The notes under the pieces are model-generated. The model made no database searches and was not told the origin of the DNA. It saw nothing but the letters and a program-made list of their open reading frames with translations. Shown one piece after another: positions 52,316 to 61,616 of a DNA stretch of 64,000 nt. Every line of letters begins with the position of its first letter. The stretch's first letter is position 1. This DNA is from Fumia sp045615345. Its GTDB lineage: Bacteria > Bacillota > Clostridia > Oscillospirales > Ruminococcaceae. The stretch covers positions 1 through 64,000 of the forward strand of contig JAZLER010000010.1 in the NCBI GenBank assembly GCA_045615345.1, read 5' to 3'. The position numbers and the translations under genes are program-made.

Positions 52316-52852
52316 ATGAAAGTATGGACTCAGATTATAAAACCCACCCTTGTTCTCATTATGGTATGTGCGGTAATTTCCGCAGCACTTGCCCTCACTT
52401 ATAACCTCACAGGCGTTGCAGAACTCGGAAACGGTTACTCAAATGACCAGCTCGCAGAATTCACTGCAAACGCTCTTCCCGAAGCTGATTCTCTGACTCA
52501 GATTGAATTTGAAGATGAAAATCTCCTCTTCGGTTACAAAGCTGACAATGGTGCAGGTCTTGCCCTTATCGTAAACGGAAAAGGTTATTCATCCGATGGT
52601 ATCACTATGATGGTAGGATTTGATATGAACGGCGAGGTTCAGGGAATTCACATCATAGCTCAGGGTGAAACTCCCGGTATCGGTGACAAAGTTGCAAACA
52701 ACGAATCAGATTACCTTAAAAACTTTGTTGGCAACACAAAAGGCAATGTTTCTGCCGATATCGTTGCAGGTGCAACACGCACTTCAAACGGTATCATTGA
52801 CGGCGTTACAAAAGCCACAGAACTTTTTGAAAAACTTAAGGAGGTGGCGTAA
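52316..52852 (+). CDS. rnfG: Rnf electron transport complex subunit G
   Basis: Extracytoplasmic FMN-carrying subunit, 178 residues: one N-terminal membrane helix (10-30), then an FMN_bind domain ending in IVAGATRTSNGI, with FMN expected on T156. ATG 52316 is eight bases from GGGGG; the ATG at 52310 is too close. It shares MMVGFDMNGxVQGI and GYS segments with the extra domain on RnfD, which suggests duplication. Confidence 0.93.
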   Translation: MKVWTQIIKPTLVLIMVCAVISAALALTYNLTGVAELGNGYSNDQLAEFTANALPEADSLTQIEFEDENLLFGYKADNGAGLALIVNGKGYSSDGITMMVGFDMNGEVQGIHIIAQGETPGIGDKVANNESDYLKNFVGNTKGNVSADIVAGATRTSNGIIDGVTKATELFEKLKEVA

Positions 52853-53512
52853 ATGAGCTGGTTTAAAGAATTTTTCAAAGGCATTATAAAAGAAAACCCC
52901 GTTTTGGTTATGCTCCTTGGCACCTGCCCTACTTTAGCGCTTACTTCCTCCGCTTCTAATGCAATCGGTATGGGAGTTGCAACAACCTTTGTACTTTTAG
53001 GTTCAAGTATTGTAATCTCCCTTCTTAAAAAAGTAATTCCAAATGAAGTAAGACTCCCTGCATTCATCGTAATTATCGCAGGATTTGTAACAATCGCAGG
53101 ATTTTTATTGCAGGTATATGTGCCTGACCTTTACAGCACCTTAGGTGTATTCTTGTCACTCATTACCGTAAACTGTATCATCTTGGGCCGTGCCGAAGCT
53201 TTTGCAAGCAAAAACTCTGTCGGCAAATCCATCGCCGATGCACTCGGTATGGGTGTCGGATTTACTCTTGCCCTTTTCCTTATGGGTACTATCAGAGAGA
53301 TTTTCGGTATGAACACATTCTTTGGAATGGATATTTCAATGGGCTTTTTACAGCCAATAGGACTCTTCATCACTCCTGCAGGCGGATTTATGGTATTCGG
53401 ATTTTTGGTTGCAGTTGCAAACAAACTCTCAGGCTATAAAATTTCAAAGAAAAAAGGCTGTGCATCCTGTCCTTCAAGAGGACTTTGCCACAAAGATGAG
53501 GAGGTACAGTAA
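52853..53512 (+). CDS. rnfE: Rnf electron transport complex subunit E
   Basis: Integral membrane subunit of 219 residues with six helices, including ENPVLVMLLGTCPTLALTSS and the central GRAEAFASKNSVGKSIADALGMG with the Cys pair region shared with RnfA. The tail has Cys residues (CASCPSRGLC) that could hold metal. It starts next to the rnfG stop and overlaps rnfA by one base (TAATG). Confidence 0.94.
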   Translation: MSWFKEFFKGIIKENPVLVMLLGTCPTLALTSSASNAIGMGVATTFVLLGSSIVISLLKKVIPNEVRLPAFIVIIAGFVTIAGFLLQVYVPDLYSTLGVFLSLITVNCIILGRAEAFASKNSVGKSIADALGMGVGFTLALFLMGTIREIFGMNTFFGMDISMGFLQPIGLFITPAGGFMVFGFLVAVANKLSGYKISKKKGCASCPSRGLCHKDEEVQ

Positions 53513-54102
53513 TGAAAGAAATCTTAACTATTTTAATCAGTGCAATTTTGGTTGACAACTTTGTTCTTTCAAAATTTATGGGAATTTGTCCTTTTATTGG
53601 CGTTTCCAAAAAGACCTCATCTGCGATGGGTATGAGCGTTGCCGTTACCTTTGTAATGGTAATGTCCACAGCACTTACCCACCCCATTTACACTTATATT
53701 CTCGCTCCTAACGGACTTGAATACCTTAAAACAATGACTTTTATTCTGATTATCGCACTCTTTGTTCAGCTTGTTGAAATCATTATAAAACGCTTTGTTC
53801 CCCCACTTTACAAATCACTCGGCATTTACCTGCCGCTTATCACAACAAACTGTGCCGTTTTGGGTGTTACAATTCTTAACATCGACAGCAGTTACAACTT
53901 TGTGCAGAGTATTGTAAACGCACTGGGTGCAGGTATTGGTTTCACCGTTGCTTTACTCCTCTTCTCAGGCGTGAGAGAGCGTATTGACAACGCAGATGTC
54001 CCCGAAATGTTCAAAGGTATTCCTTCGGCACTTATCGCCGCAGGTATCGTGGCTGTTTCCTTTATGGGATTTTCGGGCATCGTTGAAAACCTCTTTAAAT
54101 AA
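53512..54102 (+). CDS. rnfA: Rnf electron transport complex subunit A
   Basis: Integral membrane subunit of 196 residues and six helices, homologous to RnfE in inverted topology. ILVDNFVLSKFMGICPFIGVS near residue 12 and LPLITTNCAVLGVTIL near 110 hold the two cysteines thought to bind a cluster inside the membrane between RnfA and RnfE. Translationally coupled to rnfE. Confidence 0.95.
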   Translation: MKEILTILISAILVDNFVLSKFMGICPFIGVSKKTSSAMGMSVAVTFVMVMSTALTHPIYTYILAPNGLEYLKTMTFILIIALFVQLVEIIIKRFVPPLYKSLGIYLPLITTNCAVLGVTILNIDSSYNFVQSIVNALGAGIGFTVALLLFSGVRERIDNADVPEMFKGIPSALIAAGIVAVSFMGFSGIVENLFK

Positions 54103-54116
54103 GGAGAATTAAGAAT

Positions 54117-54905
54117 ATGGAATATTTATTGCCAATTATTATTTTCGTGGCACTCGGGCTTTTAGCAGGTCTTTTGCTTTCGATATTCTCCAAAATCTTT
54201 GCTGTTGAAAAAGATGAAAGAATAGACGAAATCAAAGATGCTTTGCCAAATGCAAACTGCGGTGCCTGCGGATATTCAGGTTGTGAAGCTTACGCTTCTG
54301 CAATCGTTTCTGAGGGTACTAAGACAAACCTCTGTATCCCGGGTGGTGACAAAACATCACGAAAAATCAGTGAGATTATGGGATTGCCGTTTGAAGATGT
54401 ACTTGAAAGGAAAGCCGTTGTCCGTTGTGACGGAAGATGCGGTGTCACAAAAGATAAATACATCTACTATGGTTCTATGTCATGTGCCGCATCGAATACT
54501 TTTTACAGCGGTAAAAAAGAATGTACTTCAGGTTGTCTTGGACTTGGTGACTGTATCAAGGTTTGTAAATTCGGTGCAATAAGCATCAAAGACAATGTTG
54601 CGGTTATTGACCGTGAAAAATGTACAGGTTGCGGAATGTGTGAAAGTGCATGTCCCAACGACCTTATCGGTGTAATCGATGAGAAAAAAGATATTGAAAT
54701 CATCTGTCAGAGCCATTTTAACGCAAAAGAAACACTTAAAATGTGTGATGTAGGTTGTATCGGCTGTAAGAGATGTGAAAAAGTTTGCCCCACAGGTGCT
54801 GTTACAGTAGTTGATAACCACGCAATCATCGACCACGACAAATGTATCGTATGTGGCGAATGCATCAGCGTATGTTCAAGAAAATGTATTAAAAAACTTG
54901 CATAA
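54117..54905 (+). CDS. rnfB: Rnf electron transport complex subunit B
   Basis: Ferredoxin-facing iron-sulfur subunit of 262 residues. One N-terminal membrane helix, then the PFL0-like cluster NCGACGYSGC with C48, C51, C56 and C73, a middle region with CKFGAI, and ferredoxin-like [4Fe-4S] sets CTGCGMCESACP, CIGCKRCEKVCP and CIVCGECISVC. Last gene of the operon. ATG with AAGGAG upstream. Confidence 0.95.
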   Translation: MEYLLPIIIFVALGLLAGLLLSIFSKIFAVEKDERIDEIKDALPNANCGACGYSGCEAYASAIVSEGTKTNLCIPGGDKTSRKISEIMGLPFEDVLERKAVVRCDGRCGVTKDKYIYYGSMSCAASNTFYSGKKECTSGCLGLGDCIKVCKFGAISIKDNVAVIDREKCTGCGMCESACPNDLIGVIDEKKDIEIICQSHFNAKETLKMCDVGCIGCKRCEKVCPTGAVTVVDNHAIIDHDKCIVCGECISVCSRKCIKKLA

Positions 54906-54910
54906 AAGAA

Positions 54911-54935
54911 GGCGGTCAGGAAATCCTGACCGCTC
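54911..54935 (+). terminator. Probable terminator of the rnf operon
   Basis: GCGGTCAGGA-AA-TCCTGACCGC stem, with a weak TCTCTT tail. It lies five bases after the rnfB stop; TATAAT at 54949-54954 just beyond may belong to the next gene's promoter. Confidence 0.6.
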
Positions 54936-54986
54936 TCTTGCGAAAAAATATAATATGTGATATGATATGTTTCTGGAGGTGAGATA

Positions 54987-56807
54987 ATGCAAAAGTTAAG
55001 AAATTTACCTTTTTTCAGTTCTAAAATAACAAAAGGAATAATCCTTTTCCTTTTTCCTTTTTTCATCTGCTTTACCACAGAATTCGGACATCTGCAAAAT
55101 CTCAACGAGTTTTTAAGCTTTGCAACCGAAAAATCGGGCATTATCATCTTTGATGCGATTTTCATAAACGCTATCTTCTGGGTTTTGAGTTTCATTATCG
55201 GAAGAACCTGGATAAGCGGACTTATAACATCGCTCCTTTTTTACATATGTACCTGTGTTGAATACTATAAATATTACATATCAGGTGCGCATTTTCTTTT
55301 CAGCGACCTTGCAATGACCAAAAATGTTGCCGATATGGCACAGTTTACAAGAATACATTTTAACTTTATTTTGTTGCTTGACTTCTTTCTTGTAGCATTT
55401 TATGTGATTTTACTGTATATCTGCGATATAAAAATCAACAAAAAGATTGTTTTAAGAAGTTCTGCTTCGATATTTATAACAGCTTTAACAGTGCTTTTTA
55501 TCTGTGTTCCCGCACTTTTTACAGGTGTCTGCACCGCTTTGAAAGTTGACAACAGTTATAGCTTCAATGCATTCTCCGATGATACAAGATTTGATAACAA
55601 CAAATTTATCGGAAACTTTGCCGTTTCGTTAAATCAGCAGATTGCAAACAAGGTAAAAGAACCTGAAAACTACTCCGAAGAGCTTGTAAACAGTATGCTC
55701 GAAGAAAATGATACTCCTGTTTCGGGCGAAGTTACAAAACCCAATATAATCTTTATTATGTCGGAATCTTTCGGCGACTTCCGAAACCTTAACGGTATGG
55801 AAGTTCCCGAAGATATTTATAAGAATTTTGATAAAGCAAAAGAGATTTCCTTTTATGGTAATACCATTGTTCCTACTTTCGGTGGAAATACTGTCCGCAC
55901 TGAATTCGAGCTTATGTTCGGTCTACCCGTAAAATCGCTTAAGGATGCAACCATTCCCCACGCCCTTATCCCCGATGATATTGAGCTTGATACTTTTGCA
56001 CAGATGTATAAAAAACACGGTTATCACACTACATATCTCCACCCGTTCAGCTCAAGCTTTTACAACAGAGAAGATGCGTACAGCGAATATGGTTTTGACC
56101 GTCTGATTTTTATTGACGACCTCACAGTTCCTGTAAACTATTTCAGGGATTATGTTGACGATGAAACCCTTTACAGACAAGCCGAGAAAGTTATGTTAGA
56201 AACTGATGGTCCCGATTATATCCATATAACAACTATGCAAAATCATCAGCCTTACGGCGAAGATGGTACAAACGAAGTAAATATTTATCTTGAGGGAATT
56301 AAGCTCAGTTGTGACGAGCTTTTAAACTTCTTTGATAAGCTCAAATCCTTTAAAGAACCGACTATTGTCTTCTTTGTGGGTGACCATCTCCCCTTCTTCA
56401 GCCCAGGCAATGACCTCTATCAGAATCTTGGAATAGATGCCCAAAACTGTCAGGTTTTATATGACGAAACCTACCTTATCTGGAACAACTACAATCTTTC
56501 TTATGATTCTGTTCCCGAATTTACTGTTTCGGCATTTTACCTGCCGCATATTATCTACAACCTTTCAGGGCTTACCCCTAATGAATTCAACAACACAATC
56601 CTCTCAGCTATGGAGCAGGAACCTGTTTATTCAACTCCGTATTCCGATGAAAACTTTGAACTTTTAGATATTTTAACCTATGACCGCACAATCGGAATGG
56701 GTTATTCGGATGAAGAAATAGTAAGTCCCTTTATAAAAACTAAGACACGGCGAGATTTTTCTCTCGCCGTGTTCTATTTTTTTCAAAAGTATCATACCAT
56801 TAGATAG
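54987..56807 (+). CDS. LTA synthase-like membrane phosphoglycerol transferase
   Basis: 606 residues: four or five N-terminal transmembrane helices (to about 180) and an extracytoplasmic sulfatase-fold domain with metal ligand E260 in IMSESFGDF, nucleophile T302 in GGNTVRTEFELMFG, and FFVGDHLPFF near 455. Such enzymes polymerise or attach glycerol phosphate from phosphatidylglycerol to glycolipid or glycan. Start ATG with TGGAGGTGAG. The C-terminal 20 residues are encoded by a terminator hairpin, suggesting an earlier stop was lost. It could also act in polysaccharide decoration. Confidence 0.88.
   Translation: MQKLRNLPFFSSKITKGIILFLFPFFICFTTEFGHLQNLNEFLSFATEKSGIIIFDAIFINAIFWVLSFIIGRTWISGLITSLLFYICTCVEYYKYYISGAHFLFSDLAMTKNVADMAQFTRIHFNFILLLDFFLVAFYVILLYICDIKINKKIVLRSSASIFITALTVLFICVPALFTGVCTALKVDNSYSFNAFSDDTRFDNNKFIGNFAVSLNQQIANKVKEPENYSEELVNSMLEENDTPVSGEVTKPNIIFIMSESFGDFRNLNGMEVPEDIYKNFDKAKEISFYGNTIVPTFGGNTVRTEFELMFGLPVKSLKDATIPHALIPDDIELDTFAQMYKKHGYHTTYLHPFSSSFYNREDAYSEYGFDRLIFIDDLTVPVNYFRDYVDDETLYRQAEKVMLETDGPDYIHITTMQNHQPYGEDGTNEVNIYLEGIKLSCDELLNFFDKLKSFKEPTIVFFVGDHLPFFSPGNDLYQNLGIDAQNCQVLYDETYLIWNNYNLSYDSVPEFTVSAFYLPHIIYNLSGLTPNEFNNTILSAMEQEPVYSTPYSDENFELLDILTYDRTIGMGYSDEEIVSPFIKTKTRRDFSLAVFYFFQKYHTIR
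56745..56784 (+). terminator. Terminator hairpin inside the 3' end of the LTA synthase-like gene
   Basis: ACACGGCGAGA-loop-TCTCGCCGTGT followed by TCTATTTTTTT. It lies 24 bases before the stop codon, inside the reading frame. Confidence 0.85.
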
Positions 56808-56841
56808 AAAATTTATGCAAAATGAAAGGAATGATACTTTT

Positions 56842-58386
56842 ATGGCAGTAAATCTCACGAAAGATACTATCTGTCTTAATGAAACTGTCCTGAACACCTC
56901 ATCGGAATGTTCTGTTGAACTTGATTATCTCCTCCCTGACTACTATCCTGATATTTTCAAACTCCTGAAAACCCGTATAATCCCTAAGGTGCAGTCGAGA
57001 AAGATTTCGGGCAACAAACTTTACTTGGACGGAATTTCCCTCGTCAGAGTGCTGTATCTTACCGAAAACTCCACAGAGATACACTGTATCGAACAGACTA
57101 TCCCCTTTTCAAAATCAATAGAGTTACCAAACGAATGCGAAAACGCAACGATAATGGTTACTCCCAAATGTTATTTTGTAAACTCGAGAGCCGTAAATCA
57201 GCGCCGTCTGGATGTAAGAGGCGGTATAAGCTGTAAAATCAAAGTAACCTGTCCTAAAGAACTCAGTTTAGTAAAAGGCGGAGAGGGTCACGGTATGCAG
57301 TTTCATTTCAGGCCCGTTACCGTTTGTGACAGGAGAAAATATGCTTTTAAACAGTTTACCATAAACGAAGAACTCTCATTAGGACATACCAAAAAAGGAA
57401 TCAACTCAATTTTAAACTATCATACAGCTGTTGCACCAACCGATTACAAGATAATCGCCAACAAAATCATCTGCAAGGGCGATTTGATTATTCATATTCT
57501 GTATACCTCAGGGGAAGAAAATCCCGTTCCCGAAACTATGGATTTCTCGGTCCCCTTAAGCCAGATTGTAGACATCCCCGGTATAGACGAAAACTACAGC
57601 ACAGATATCAGTTTTGATGTTATCTCTGCAACATTTAATCCAAAATCCGAAGATGGTGATGAAAACCTTTCCTTAAACTGCGAATTTGTGATAAATGTTT
57701 CCTGTACTGCTGATGAAAACAAGGAAATTCTCATTACAGACGATGTCTATTCCACTGTTTTTGAACTTAATACTACCGTTTCCGATCTGAATGCCGAACA
57801 GCATCAATGTTCAATGAACAAAGAATATGTTATAAAACATAACATTGAAACCGACAGCGACAATCAGATTATGGGGGTTTATGATGCTTTTGCAAACATC
57901 ACGGACTGCAGTGTGAAAAACGAAAATGATACATTGGCGGTAAACGGAACTGTTGAACTTTGCGCTGTCTGCTTTAAAAATGACAACACGCCCTTTGTCC
58001 TTGAAAAAAACTTGCCGTTTGAAGTTCCCATCGAGATAAAAGACTGTAAAGATATTAACTTTACACCTGAATGTGAGGTGCTGAATGCAAGTTACAACAT
58101 CGCATCTGCAGGCAGTCTGGAAATTCGTACAAAACTGCATATCGGCGGTAATGTTTACAAAAAAGTTTCCTGTAATGTGATTACCGATGTATCAGCAAAC
58201 GAAGAAATGAGGAAAGAAATCACACCATACGCCTTGCATCTTTATTACGCAGGCAAAGGCGAAAGCTTATGGAATATCGCAAAAAGATTTAACACCTCAA
58301 TGGCAGCCGTTATGGATGAAAACTCTCTTGATACCGAGATTTTGCCGGAAGATATTATGCTTTTAATTCCGGTCGTAAACGGTTAA
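56842..58386 (+). CDS. SPOCS (DUF3794) and LysM domain protein, spore-associated
   Basis: 514 residues with several SPOCS/DUF3794 domains, beta-rich, and a C-terminal LysM (HLYYAGKGESLWNIAKRFNTSMAAVMDEN, about 468-496). The closing VLLIPVV-like MLLIPV strand is typical. SPOCS-LysM proteins relate to SafA/CotE-like coat or cortex attachment. It lies 23 bases upstream of spoIVA, supporting a role in the spore coat. ATG 56842 is chosen (MAVNLTKDTI); AAAGGA is 11 bases upstream. An upstream in-frame start adds nine unlikely residues. Confidence 0.87.
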   Translation: MAVNLTKDTICLNETVLNTSSECSVELDYLLPDYYPDIFKLLKTRIIPKVQSRKISGNKLYLDGISLVRVLYLTENSTEIHCIEQTIPFSKSIELPNECENATIMVTPKCYFVNSRAVNQRRLDVRGGISCKIKVTCPKELSLVKGGEGHGMQFHFRPVTVCDRRKYAFKQFTINEELSLGHTKKGINSILNYHTAVAPTDYKIIANKIICKGDLIIHILYTSGEENPVPETMDFSVPLSQIVDIPGIDENYSTDISFDVISATFNPKSEDGDENLSLNCEFVINVSCTADENKEILITDDVYSTVFELNTTVSDLNAEQHQCSMNKEYVIKHNIETDSDNQIMGVYDAFANITDCSVKNENDTLAVNGTVELCAVCFKNDNTPFVLEKNLPFEVPIEIKDCKDINFTPECEVLNASYNIASAGSLEIRTKLHIGGNVYKKVSCNVITDVSANEEMRKEITPYALHLYYAGKGESLWNIAKRFNTSMAAVMDENSLDTEILPEDIMLLIPVVNG

Positions 58387-58409
58387 ATAAAGACGAAAGG
58401 TGTGATAAT

Positions 58410-59879
58410 ATGGATATTTATAATGATATTGCTAAGCGAACAAAAAACGAAGTTTATATCGGTGTGGTAGGCCCTGTAAGAACGGGAAAAAGCACCTTTA
58501 TCAAAAAATTTATGGAAACGCTTGTAATTCCGAATATTGATAACGATTTTCTCCGTGAACGCGCAACCGATGAGTTGCCACAGTCCTCGGGCGGCAAAAC
58601 CATTATGACAACCGAGCCTAAATTCATTCCCGAGGAAGCAGTAAAAATCACCCTGCCCGATAATGCATCACTTAATGTAAGACTTATTGACTGTGTAGGG
58701 TATATCGTTCCAAGCTCTTTAGGATATTTCGAAAACGAAATGCCGCGAATGGTACATACTCCGTGGTTTGACGAGGAAGTTCCCTTTAATATGGCTGCAG
58801 AAGTCGGCACTCAGAAAGTCATCACCGACCATTCAACCTTAGGTCTTGTCATAACAACGGACGGCAGTATTACAGACATTCCGCGTGAAGAATACGAAGA
58901 AGCAGAAGAAAGAGTTATCGCAGAGCTATCAGAAATTAACAAGCCGTTTATTATTCTTCTCAATACCGAAAACCCAAAAAGCGAAGCAACAAAATCCCTC
59001 AAATCCTATATGGAAGAAAAATATAAAAAGAGGGTTTATCCTGTAAACTGCCTTGAGCTTTCCGAGGATAATATCAAAGAAATTCTTAAGGAATTTCTGT
59101 TTGAATTTCCTGTTAAGGAATGTAACATCCGTCTGCCTCACTGGATTATTTCCCTCAAAAAAGATAACTGGCTTAAAAAATCGGTATTTGATTCGATAAA
59201 AGATGCTTTTTGCTATGTGAAAAAAATCAGTGATATTAAGGATATTACCGAAAAAGTCAAAGGCTGTGAGCATATCGAAAAAGCATCGGTTGAAAATATC
59301 GATTTAGGAAAAGGAATTGCCACACTTGATATATCGCTTAAAGATCATCTTTTCTATAAGATTTTAGGCGATATGACAGGTCTTGACATCAAAAACGAAG
59401 CATCTTTAATGCCCTGTATGATAGAGCTTGCCAACTGCAAACGCGAATACGATAAGCTTAAAGGCGCTTTAGACGAGGTCACAGCCACAGGCTATGGAAT
59501 TGTTATGCCTTCGATGGATGAACTCTCGCTTGAAGAACCCGAAATCGTAAAACAAGGCGGTAAATACGGAGTTAAACTCCGTGCCTCCGCACCGAGTATT
59601 CATATGATGCGTGCTGATATTCAGACCGAGGTAAGCCCCATTGTAGGAAGCGAAAAACAATCCGAAGAACTTGTTATGTATCTGCTGAAAGAATTTGAAG
59701 AAAACCCGAAAAAAATCTGGGAATCCAATATTTTCGGCAAATCCCTCCACGAGCTTGTAAATGAAGGACTGCACAACAAACTTTACAGAATGCCGACCGA
59801 TGCCCGTATGAAGCTTCAGGAAACAATCGAACGCATTATTAACGAAGGTTGCAGCGGACTTGTATGTTTAATCCTCTAA
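58410..59879 (+). CDS. spoIVA: Stage IV sporulation protein A
   Basis: ATPase that polymerises on the forespore surface to form the basement layer of the spore coat. 489 residues: Walker A GPVRTGKST (21-29), the switch-like DELPQSSGGKTIMTTEPKF, DCVGYIVPSSLGY, the KDNW linker, and a C-terminal domain ending LVCLIL that anchors it through SpoVM. This is a firm marker of an endospore former. It follows the SPOCS/LysM gene. Confidence 0.96.
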   Translation: MDIYNDIAKRTKNEVYIGVVGPVRTGKSTFIKKFMETLVIPNIDNDFLRERATDELPQSSGGKTIMTTEPKFIPEEAVKITLPDNASLNVRLIDCVGYIVPSSLGYFENEMPRMVHTPWFDEEVPFNMAAEVGTQKVITDHSTLGLVITTDGSITDIPREEYEEAEERVIAELSEINKPFIILLNTENPKSEATKSLKSYMEEKYKKRVYPVNCLELSEDNIKEILKEFLFEFPVKECNIRLPHWIISLKKDNWLKKSVFDSIKDAFCYVKKISDIKDITEKVKGCEHIEKASVENIDLGKGIATLDISLKDHLFYKILGDMTGLDIKNEASLMPCMIELANCKREYDKLKGALDEVTATGYGIVMPSMDELSLEEPEIVKQGGKYGVKLRASAPSIHMMRADIQTEVSPIVGSEKQSEELVMYLLKEFEENPKKIWESNIFGKSLHELVNEGLHNKLYRMPTDARMKLQETIERIINEGCSGLVCLIL

Positions 59880-59883
59880 GCAC

Positions 59884-59942
59884 TTGACTAAACCATAAAA
59901 AACATCTATAATATAAAGGCTACGGAAAAATCCGTAGCCTTT
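59884..59942 (+). promoter_or_regulatory. Promoter and 5' hairpin of the suf genes
   Basis: TTGACT (59884-59889), a 17-base spacer and TATAAT (59907-59912). The transcript would open with a perfect hairpin AAAGGCTACGGA / TCCGTAGCCTTT (59915-59942), which may also terminate spoIVA. Its T-tail is short (TTTAAAATGTTTT). Confidence 0.75.
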
Positions 59943-59966
59943 AAAATGTTTTAAGGAGGCAAACTC

Positions 59967-60686
59967 TTGCTGAAACTTCAGAATATCTCCTGGAAAACAC
60001 CGACAGGAGAGGAAATTTTAAAAGATATATCCCTTACCGTAAACCCAGGCAAGCTTACAGTAGTTACAGGGCCTAACGGTGGCGGAAAAACTTCCCTTGC
60101 AAAGATAATAGCAGGTATTGAAGCCCCCACAGGCGGTAAGATTTTTTACAAAGGCGAAGATATAACCGCCCTTGATGTTACAGAAAGGGCAAAAAAAGGA
60201 ATAAGCTATGCTTTTCAGCAGCCTGTCCGTTTTAAGGGCATCACTGTACGCGACCTTCTGAAACTCTCTGCAGGTGATGACCTTAAAGATGCAGATTTCT
60301 GTGACCTTTTAGGCAGTGTGGGTCTTTGCACCCGTGACTACATTAACCGCGAAGTAAACGCAAGCCTTTCTGGTGGCGAAATCAAGCGTATCGAGATTGC
60401 AACTGTTTTAGTCCGCGATACCGAGCTTTCTGTGTTTGACGAACCTGAAGCAGGTATAGACCTTTGGAGTTTTTCGGGACTTATTGAGGTTTTTGAAAAG
60501 CAAAAAGCCAAGAAAAATCGTTCAATGCTTGTTATCTCCCATCAGGAAAGAATTTTAAATATCGCTGATGAGATTATAGTAATCGCTGACGGCAAGGTAA
60601 GAACCCAGGGGCCCAAGGACGAAGTGCTCCCCACCCTCTTAAAGGGCGAGAAATCAAACTACTGTCCTTTGAACAAGGAGGCGTAA
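59967..60686 (+). CDS. sufC: SufC-like Fe-S assembly ATPase
   Basis: ABC-type ATPase of 239 residues: Walker A GPNGGGKTS (35-43), Q loop FQQPVRF, signature LSGGEIKRIEIA, Walker B LSVFDEPEAGID, and H-loop ISHQERI. It powers the SufB-type scaffold in Fe-S cluster assembly. Start is TTG 59967 with AAGGAGG. It is paired only with one SufB/D gene; no sufS, sufU, sufD or sufE is nearby, the two-gene minimal arrangement seen in anaerobes. Confidence 0.92.
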   Translation: MLKLQNISWKTPTGEEILKDISLTVNPGKLTVVTGPNGGGKTSLAKIIAGIEAPTGGKIFYKGEDITALDVTERAKKGISYAFQQPVRFKGITVRDLLKLSAGDDLKDADFCDLLGSVGLCTRDYINREVNASLSGGEIKRIEIATVLVRDTELSVFDEPEAGIDLWSFSGLIEVFEKQKAKKNRSMLVISHQERILNIADEIIVIADGKVRTQGPKDEVLPTLLKGEKSNYCPLNKEA

Positions 60687-60687
60687 T

Positions 60688-61608
60688 ATGAATAATATCA
60701 CCGAACAACTCCTTGAGATGATTTCCGACTTTGGCGGACAGTTCAAAGGAGCATATAACATAAGAGAAGATGGTGGCTGTGCCGCAAGACAGTCCACCGA
60801 GAATATAAGCCTTGAAAATATGGAGGACAAGCCCGGTCTTGTTATCAAGGTTGCTCCGAACACCAAAAACGAAAAAGTTTTCATTCCTGCATGTGTAACA
60901 AAAGGTGGCATTGACGACCTTGTGTATAACGATTTTTACATCGGCGAAAATGCCGATATCGAAATTCAGGCAGGTTGTGGTGTCCACAACGAAGAAGACT
61001 CTGATGCAAGACATAACGGTATCCATCGTTTCTTTTTAGGAAAAGGTGCAAAGGTTTTGTATGTCGAAAAGCATATCGGTACAGGCGAAAGTGGCGGTAA
61101 AAAACGCATCGACCCCGTTACCGAAATTTTCCTTGAAGAGGATGCGGTTTTAGAAATGAACACTACCCAGATAGGTGGCGTTGACTCAACTGACAGAAAA
61201 ACCAATGCTGTCTTGAAAGACCGTGCAAAACTTATTATCCACGAAAACCTTCTTACAGAATTTGAGCAGGTTGCAAAGAGTGATTTCAATGTTCTGATGA
61301 ATGGCGAAGACTCTTGCGTTGACCTTATCTCAAGAAGTGTTGCAAAAGGTACTTCACATCAGGATTATCATTCCAAGATAAGCGGAAGCACCCGTTGTAC
61401 AGGGCACTCCGAATGCGATGCAATCTTAGTCGGCAACGGAACTGTAAACGCTGTCCCCGAGCTTTTTGCAGGCCATATTGACGCATCACTTATCCACGAA
61501 GCCGCAATTGGCAAAATCGCAGGCGAACAGATTTTAAAACTCAAAACCTTAGGCCTTACCGATGAAGAAGCCGAACAGAAAATCATCGAAGGCTTCTTAA
61601 AAGCATAA
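60688..61608 (+). CDS. sufB: SufB/SufD-family Fe-S scaffold (minimal SUF system)
   Basis: 306 residues, shorter than classical SufB (about 470), made of the right-handed beta-helix core with VHNEEDSDARHNGIHRF, STRCTGHSECDAILVG (the conserved Cys in this segment), and HEAAIGKIAGEQILKLKTLGLTDEEAEQKIIEGF, the standard SufBD C-terminal core. It acts with SufC as the scaffold on which clusters are built. ATG with AAGGAGG, one base after the sufC stop. Confidence 0.9.
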   Translation: MNNITEQLLEMISDFGGQFKGAYNIREDGGCAARQSTENISLENMEDKPGLVIKVAPNTKNEKVFIPACVTKGGIDDLVYNDFYIGENADIEIQAGCGVHNEEDSDARHNGIHRFFLGKGAKVLYVEKHIGTGESGGKKRIDPVTEIFLEEDAVLEMNTTQIGGVDSTDRKTNAVLKDRAKLIIHENLLTEFEQVAKSDFNVLMNGEDSCVDLISRSVAKGTSHQDYHSKISGSTRCTGHSECDAILVGNGTVNAVPELFAGHIDASLIHEAAIGKIAGEQILKLKTLGLTDEEAEQKIIEGFLKA

Positions 61609-61616
61609 AATTTAAA

